Source of the DNA: Pseudomonadota bacterium
GTDB lineage: Bacteria > Myxococcota_A > Polyangia > Polyangiales > Polyangiaceae
Direction: 5' to 3'
DNA: 8,710 nucleotides
Assembly: GCA_023418705.1 (NCBI GenBank)
Contig: JAEZYZ010000303.1
Location: forward strand, 1 to 8,710
Shown here: in pieces, positions 6,851-8,710 of the stretch
Layout of the letters: each line of letters opens with the position of its first letter
Numbering within the stretch: position 1 is the first letter of the stretch
Position numbers and translations under genes: made by a program
The notes under the pieces: model-generated
The model's database searches: none
Seen by the model: the letters and a program-made list of their open reading frames with translations, nothing else
What the model was told of the DNA's origin: nothing

Positions 6851-6866
6851 TGCAGCTGTCATGCCA
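6851..6866 (-). promoter_or_regulatory. Possible sigma-54 (RpoN) -24/-12 promoter for the UspA-like gene
   Basis: The minus strand reads TGGCATGACAGCTGCA. Against the consensus TGGCACG-N4-TTGCW it matches 10 of 12 defined bases, with GG and GC separated by the required 10 bases. Transcription would start near 6840, ten bases before the ATG, leaving no room for a Shine-Dalgarno sequence, which weakens the case. No enhancer-binding site could be identified. Confidence 0.3.
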
Positions 6867-6938
6867 ACCGAGGGCCCCAACCCGGCCGGCGCCTCCTGTC
6901 GCTTCGACGCCGCAGGCGGCTCGCTCCCCCGCCTGACC

Positions 6939-6955
6939 GGCGCGTCTGTCGCGCC
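6939..6955 (-). terminator. Possible hairpin downstream of the glycosyltransferase gene
   Basis: The minus strand has GGCGCG, a five-base loop ACAGA, then CGCGCC: a perfect six-pair GC stem about 47 bases after the glycosyltransferase stop. There is no T-tract after it, so it is at best a weak or factor-dependent terminator. GC-rich DNA forms such stems by chance. Confidence 0.2.
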
Positions 6956-7001
6956 ACGCTTCGCGTCAGATCGCCACGCGCGCGCGGATCTCCCCCGCGT
7001 C

Positions 7002-8009
7002 TCAAGCCGCGCAGACGAAGGCGCCGCCTTCCAGGAAGCCCATCGATCGGAGGGCGGCCCGGATCTGACCGCGCGCCTCGGGCCCTGCGACGGACACGAC
7101 CATCCGAGGCGGCCGAAGGCGCTCGAGCGCTGCCGGCGGGACGACCTCGGCGCCCGCGATGCGCTGGCCTAAACGTCCGGGGTGCAGCTCCACGATGTGG
7201 CTCGGTCGCTTGCCGCACGCCGCGAGCGCCCGCGCCAGCGCTTTGCCCGTGCCCCCGTAGCCCCAAAGCACGTAGCGCTCGACCTCGGCCAGAAATCCGT
7301 GCGCCAAAAACCACGCCTTGCAGCGCGTCATCGCCTCGAGCCCGTACGCTGGCGCGGTGCGGCTGGTGCGCCCCGGGCCGTCACGCCACGCGAGCAGGCG
7401 CCGCGGCACGACGCTCAGGCGCTGCCCGGATTCGAGCAACCGCAGCACCAGATCGTAGTCCTCCGCCCAGCCGGCGTCGCGATAGCCGAACGTCTGCAGC
7501 ACCTCGCGCCGGATCAACAGCGTGGGGTGGGCGATGGGACATTCGATGAAGCGCTCCCGCGCCACGTCCGAGCTCGACTCGATGGCGTTCAGCCAGCGCT
7601 CGTAGCGCTGCATCCCCTCCCCGGAGGCGCGGCGCGGGAACAGCCGCACGTGGCAGCCGACACCCGCCAGCCCCGGATCGGCCTCGAGCGCTCGCAACTG
7701 CAGAGCCATGCGCTCGCGGCGCATGACGTCATCGGCGTCCATGCGCGCCACGAACGGCGCCCGGGCGCGCGCGAGGCCGGCTCGAAGCGCGCACACCAGG
7801 CCACCGTGGGCAAGGTCAAGCAGCTCGAAGCGCCGGTCGCGGGCGGCCATGCCGCGCGCGATCTCCGCCGTGCCGTCGCTCGAGCCGTCGTCGACGATGA
7901 TGCAACGAAAGCGCGGCTCCGACTGGCGCGCCACGCTGCGGAGCGCCGCCCCCAGCGTCGCCTCGGCGTTGCGAGCGGGCAGCAGGATGTCGACGCGCGG
8001 CTCGCTCAG
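7002..8009 (-). CDS. GT2 glycosyltransferase fused to a C-terminal Rossmann-like domain, CTG start
   Basis: The 335-residue product transfers a sugar from a nucleotide sugar, acceptor unknown. The GT-A domain covers residues about 5-230: VDILLPARNAEATLG (6-20), IIVDDGSSDGT (37-47) for the nucleotide, MDADD (90-94) as the DxD-type metal motif, HPTLLIRR (161-168), and WAEDYDL (181-187) with the catalytic-base ED. Residues about 244-335 form a second domain opening with VLWGYGGTGKALARAL, a Gly-rich nucleotide-binding-like loop (250-255). It continues with VELHPGRLGQRIAG, VVSVAGPEARGQIRAAL and FVCAA, as in Rossmann-like tails on some bacterial GT2 enzymes. The start is CTG 8007-8009, overlapping the peroxiredoxin stop as CTGA. 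The next usual start, GTG 7932-7934, would delete the first strand of the GT-A fold, and no ATG, GTG or TTG lies between. GGAGG is 13 bases upstream. No membrane helix is present. Confidence 0.92.
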   Translation of the reverse strand: MSEPRVDILLPARNAEATLGAALRSVARQSEPRFRCIIVDDGSSDGTAEIARGMAARDRRFELLDLAHGGLVCALRAGLARARAPFVARMDADDVMRRERMALQLRALEADPGLAGVGCHVRLFPRRASGEGMQRYERWLNAIESSSDVARERFIECPIAHPTLLIRREVLQTFGYRDAGWAEDYDLVLRLLESGQRLSVVPRRLLAWRDGPGRTSRTAPAYGLEAMTRCKAWFLAHGFLAEVERYVLWGYGGTGKALARALAACGKRPSHIVELHPGRLGQRIAGAEVVPPAALERLRPPRMVVSVAGPEARGQIRAALRSMGFLEGGAFVCAA

Positions 8010-8710
8010 AGCAGCCGTTCGGCCTCCGCCAGCACCGCCTCCACGTGCCCTGGCACCTTCACGTTGCGCCAGATCCGCTGCACGACACCGTCTCGGTCCA
8101 CCAAGAAGGTGCTGCGCTCGACGCCCATGTACTCACGGCCATAGTTCTTCTTCTTCACCCAGACGCCGTAGGCATTCGCCAGCCCCTTGTCGCTGTCGCT
8201 CAAGAGCCGGAAGTTCAAGCCATGTTTTTCGCGGAAGCGCGCGTGCGCGCCGGGCCCGTCGGGGCTCACGCCGATGATGCTGATGCCCCGCCGCGCGAAC
8301 CGATTGAGCGAGTCGCGAAACGCGCACGCCTCCTTGGTGCAGCCTGGCGTGTCGTCCTTCGGGTAGAAGTACAGAATGTACGGGTGCCCCTCCAGCGAAT
8401 ACGAGGAGAACATCTGCGCGTTGTGGTCGAGCAGATCGAAGGTCGGCGCGCGGACGCCTTCCTTCAGCTCGGCGCGCTTGCGGGCACGCGGCTCCTCCGC
8501 GGCCAGCTGACGAACGGCCGCCGGACGCACCGCGGGGCTGGCCGCTGATCGGCGCTTGGCGGACGTCGGCGTGCCGGCGGCCGAGCGCTTGGCGGGCGCC
8601 GCCGTCGCCGAGGTCTTCTTTGCAGGCGCAGCGGCGGCCGAGCGCTTGGCGGGCGCCGCCGTCGCCGAGGTCTTCTTTGCAGGCGCAGCGGCGGCCGAGC
8701 GCTTGGCGGG
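8006..8710 (-). CDS. bcp: Bcp-type peroxiredoxin with a repetitive basic N-terminal extension (5' end outside window)
   Basis: The frame is open from the right edge to the TGA at 8006-8008, giving 234 residues in the window. The last 155 or so are a thiol peroxidase of the Bcp/PrxQ type, which reduces peroxides using thioredoxin. APTFDLLD opens the fold; YFYPKDDTPGCTKEACAFRD carries the peroxidatic Cys (codon 8339-8341) and the resolving Cys five residues later; ERSTFLVDRDG supplies the conserved Arg. Ahead of this lie about 80 residues of Ala, Lys, Pro, Ser and Thr: two exact copies of a 19-residue unit (PAKRSAAAAPAKKTSATAA), a partial third copy, then more Ala/Lys/Arg-rich sequence. This resembles histone-H1-like bacterial tails that bind DNA or other polyanions. 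A GTG at 8528-8530 would remove most of the tail, but it has no Shine-Dalgarno sequence and the frame is stop-free for 60 codons upstream. The gene is co-transcribed with the glycosyltransferase gene. Confidence 0.93.
   Translation of the reverse strand, partial: PAKRSAAAAPAKKTSATAAPAKRSAAAAPAKKTSATAAPAKRSAAGTPTSAKRRSAASPAVRPAAVRQLAAEEPRARKRAELKEGVRAPTFDLLDHNAQMFSSYSLEGHPYILYFYPKDDTPGCTKEACAFRDSLNRFARRGISIIGVSPDGPGAHARFREKHGLNFRLLSDSDKGLANAYGVWVKKKNYGREYMGVERSTFLVDRDGVVQRIWRNVKVPGHVEAVLAEAERLL
8577..8710. repeat. Tandem 57-base direct repeat, two exact copies plus a partial third
   Basis: Copies lie at 8577-8633 and 8634-8690, base for base identical, and 8691-8710 begins a third before the window ends. 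The period of 57 is 19 codons, so copy-number change keeps the peroxiredoxin reading frame. Exact identity, including third codon positions, points to recent duplication by slippage or unequal recombination. More copies may lie to the right. Confidence 0.97.

Larger units (their letters stand above)
6831..7001. other. Intergenic region upstream of the UspA-like gene
   Basis: This 171-base gap separates the glycosyltransferase stop from the UspA-like start, both on the minus strand. It holds the candidate sigma-54 promoter and one GC hairpin listed separately. I see no small gene or RNA in it. Confidence 0.6.

Noticed and set aside
7182..8548. Plus-strand open frames opposite the glycosyltransferase and peroxiredoxin genes.
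   Set aside because: They show no domains or signals and overlap completely with minus-strand genes carrying conserved catalytic motifs.
8577..8710. CRISPR array, considered because of the regular repeats at the right edge.
   Set aside because: The copies are directly adjacent with no unique spacers, and the unit is a multiple of three within an open coding frame.

Overview
The window is very GC-rich, and almost every gene has G or C at third codon positions. Several start codons are not ATG. Together with the gene families present (DUF4159 plus a VWA/glutamine-amidotransferase-like membrane protein, a UspA protein with a Cys/His tail, and a GT2 enzyme fused to a Rossmann-like domain), this suggests a deltaproteobacterial or myxobacterial (Myxococcota) chromosome. 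That assignment is inference from composition and gene content, because no rRNA or other marker is present. I see no tRNA, rRNA, transposon, phage gene or CRISPR array.

Left block (1-3990, minus strand, read right to left): a probable lipoprotein with two similar halves, a Tat-exported DUF4159 protein, a 738-residue membrane protein with VWA and glutamine-amidotransferase-like domains, and the start of a further membrane-anchored protein running off the left edge. The first three overlap end to end and look like one operon for an envelope-located complex of unknown function. Its parts resemble the gene sets often found beside MoxR ATPases and DUF58 proteins, but neither of those genes is in the window.

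Middle block (4051-6186): a small two-helix membrane protein (plus), a lipoprotein with Cache/PAS-like sensor folds (minus), and a divergently transcribed EAL-domain cyclic-di-GMP phosphodiesterase (plus) with its catalytic residues intact. The lipoprotein and phosphodiesterase share a 180-base divergent region, so a link between envelope sensing and c-di-GMP turnover is possible but not shown.

Right block (6216-8710, minus strand): a UspA-family protein, a GT2 glycosyltransferase with a C-terminal nucleotide-binding-like domain, and a Bcp-type peroxiredoxin. The peroxiredoxin gene overlaps the glycosyltransferase gene by four bases (CTGA), so the glycosyltransferase appears to start at CTG. 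The peroxiredoxin carries an open, lysine/alanine/proline-rich N-terminal extension built from exact 57-base repeats that reaches the right edge.

The strongest items for a second look are the repeat-tailed peroxiredoxin, the CTG-started glycosyltransferase fusion, the UspA protein with a zinc-finger-like tail and broken ATP loop, and the sensor-lipoprotein/EAL pair. I do not see a complete, clearly new multi-gene system. The left operon is the best candidate for an undercharacterised one.
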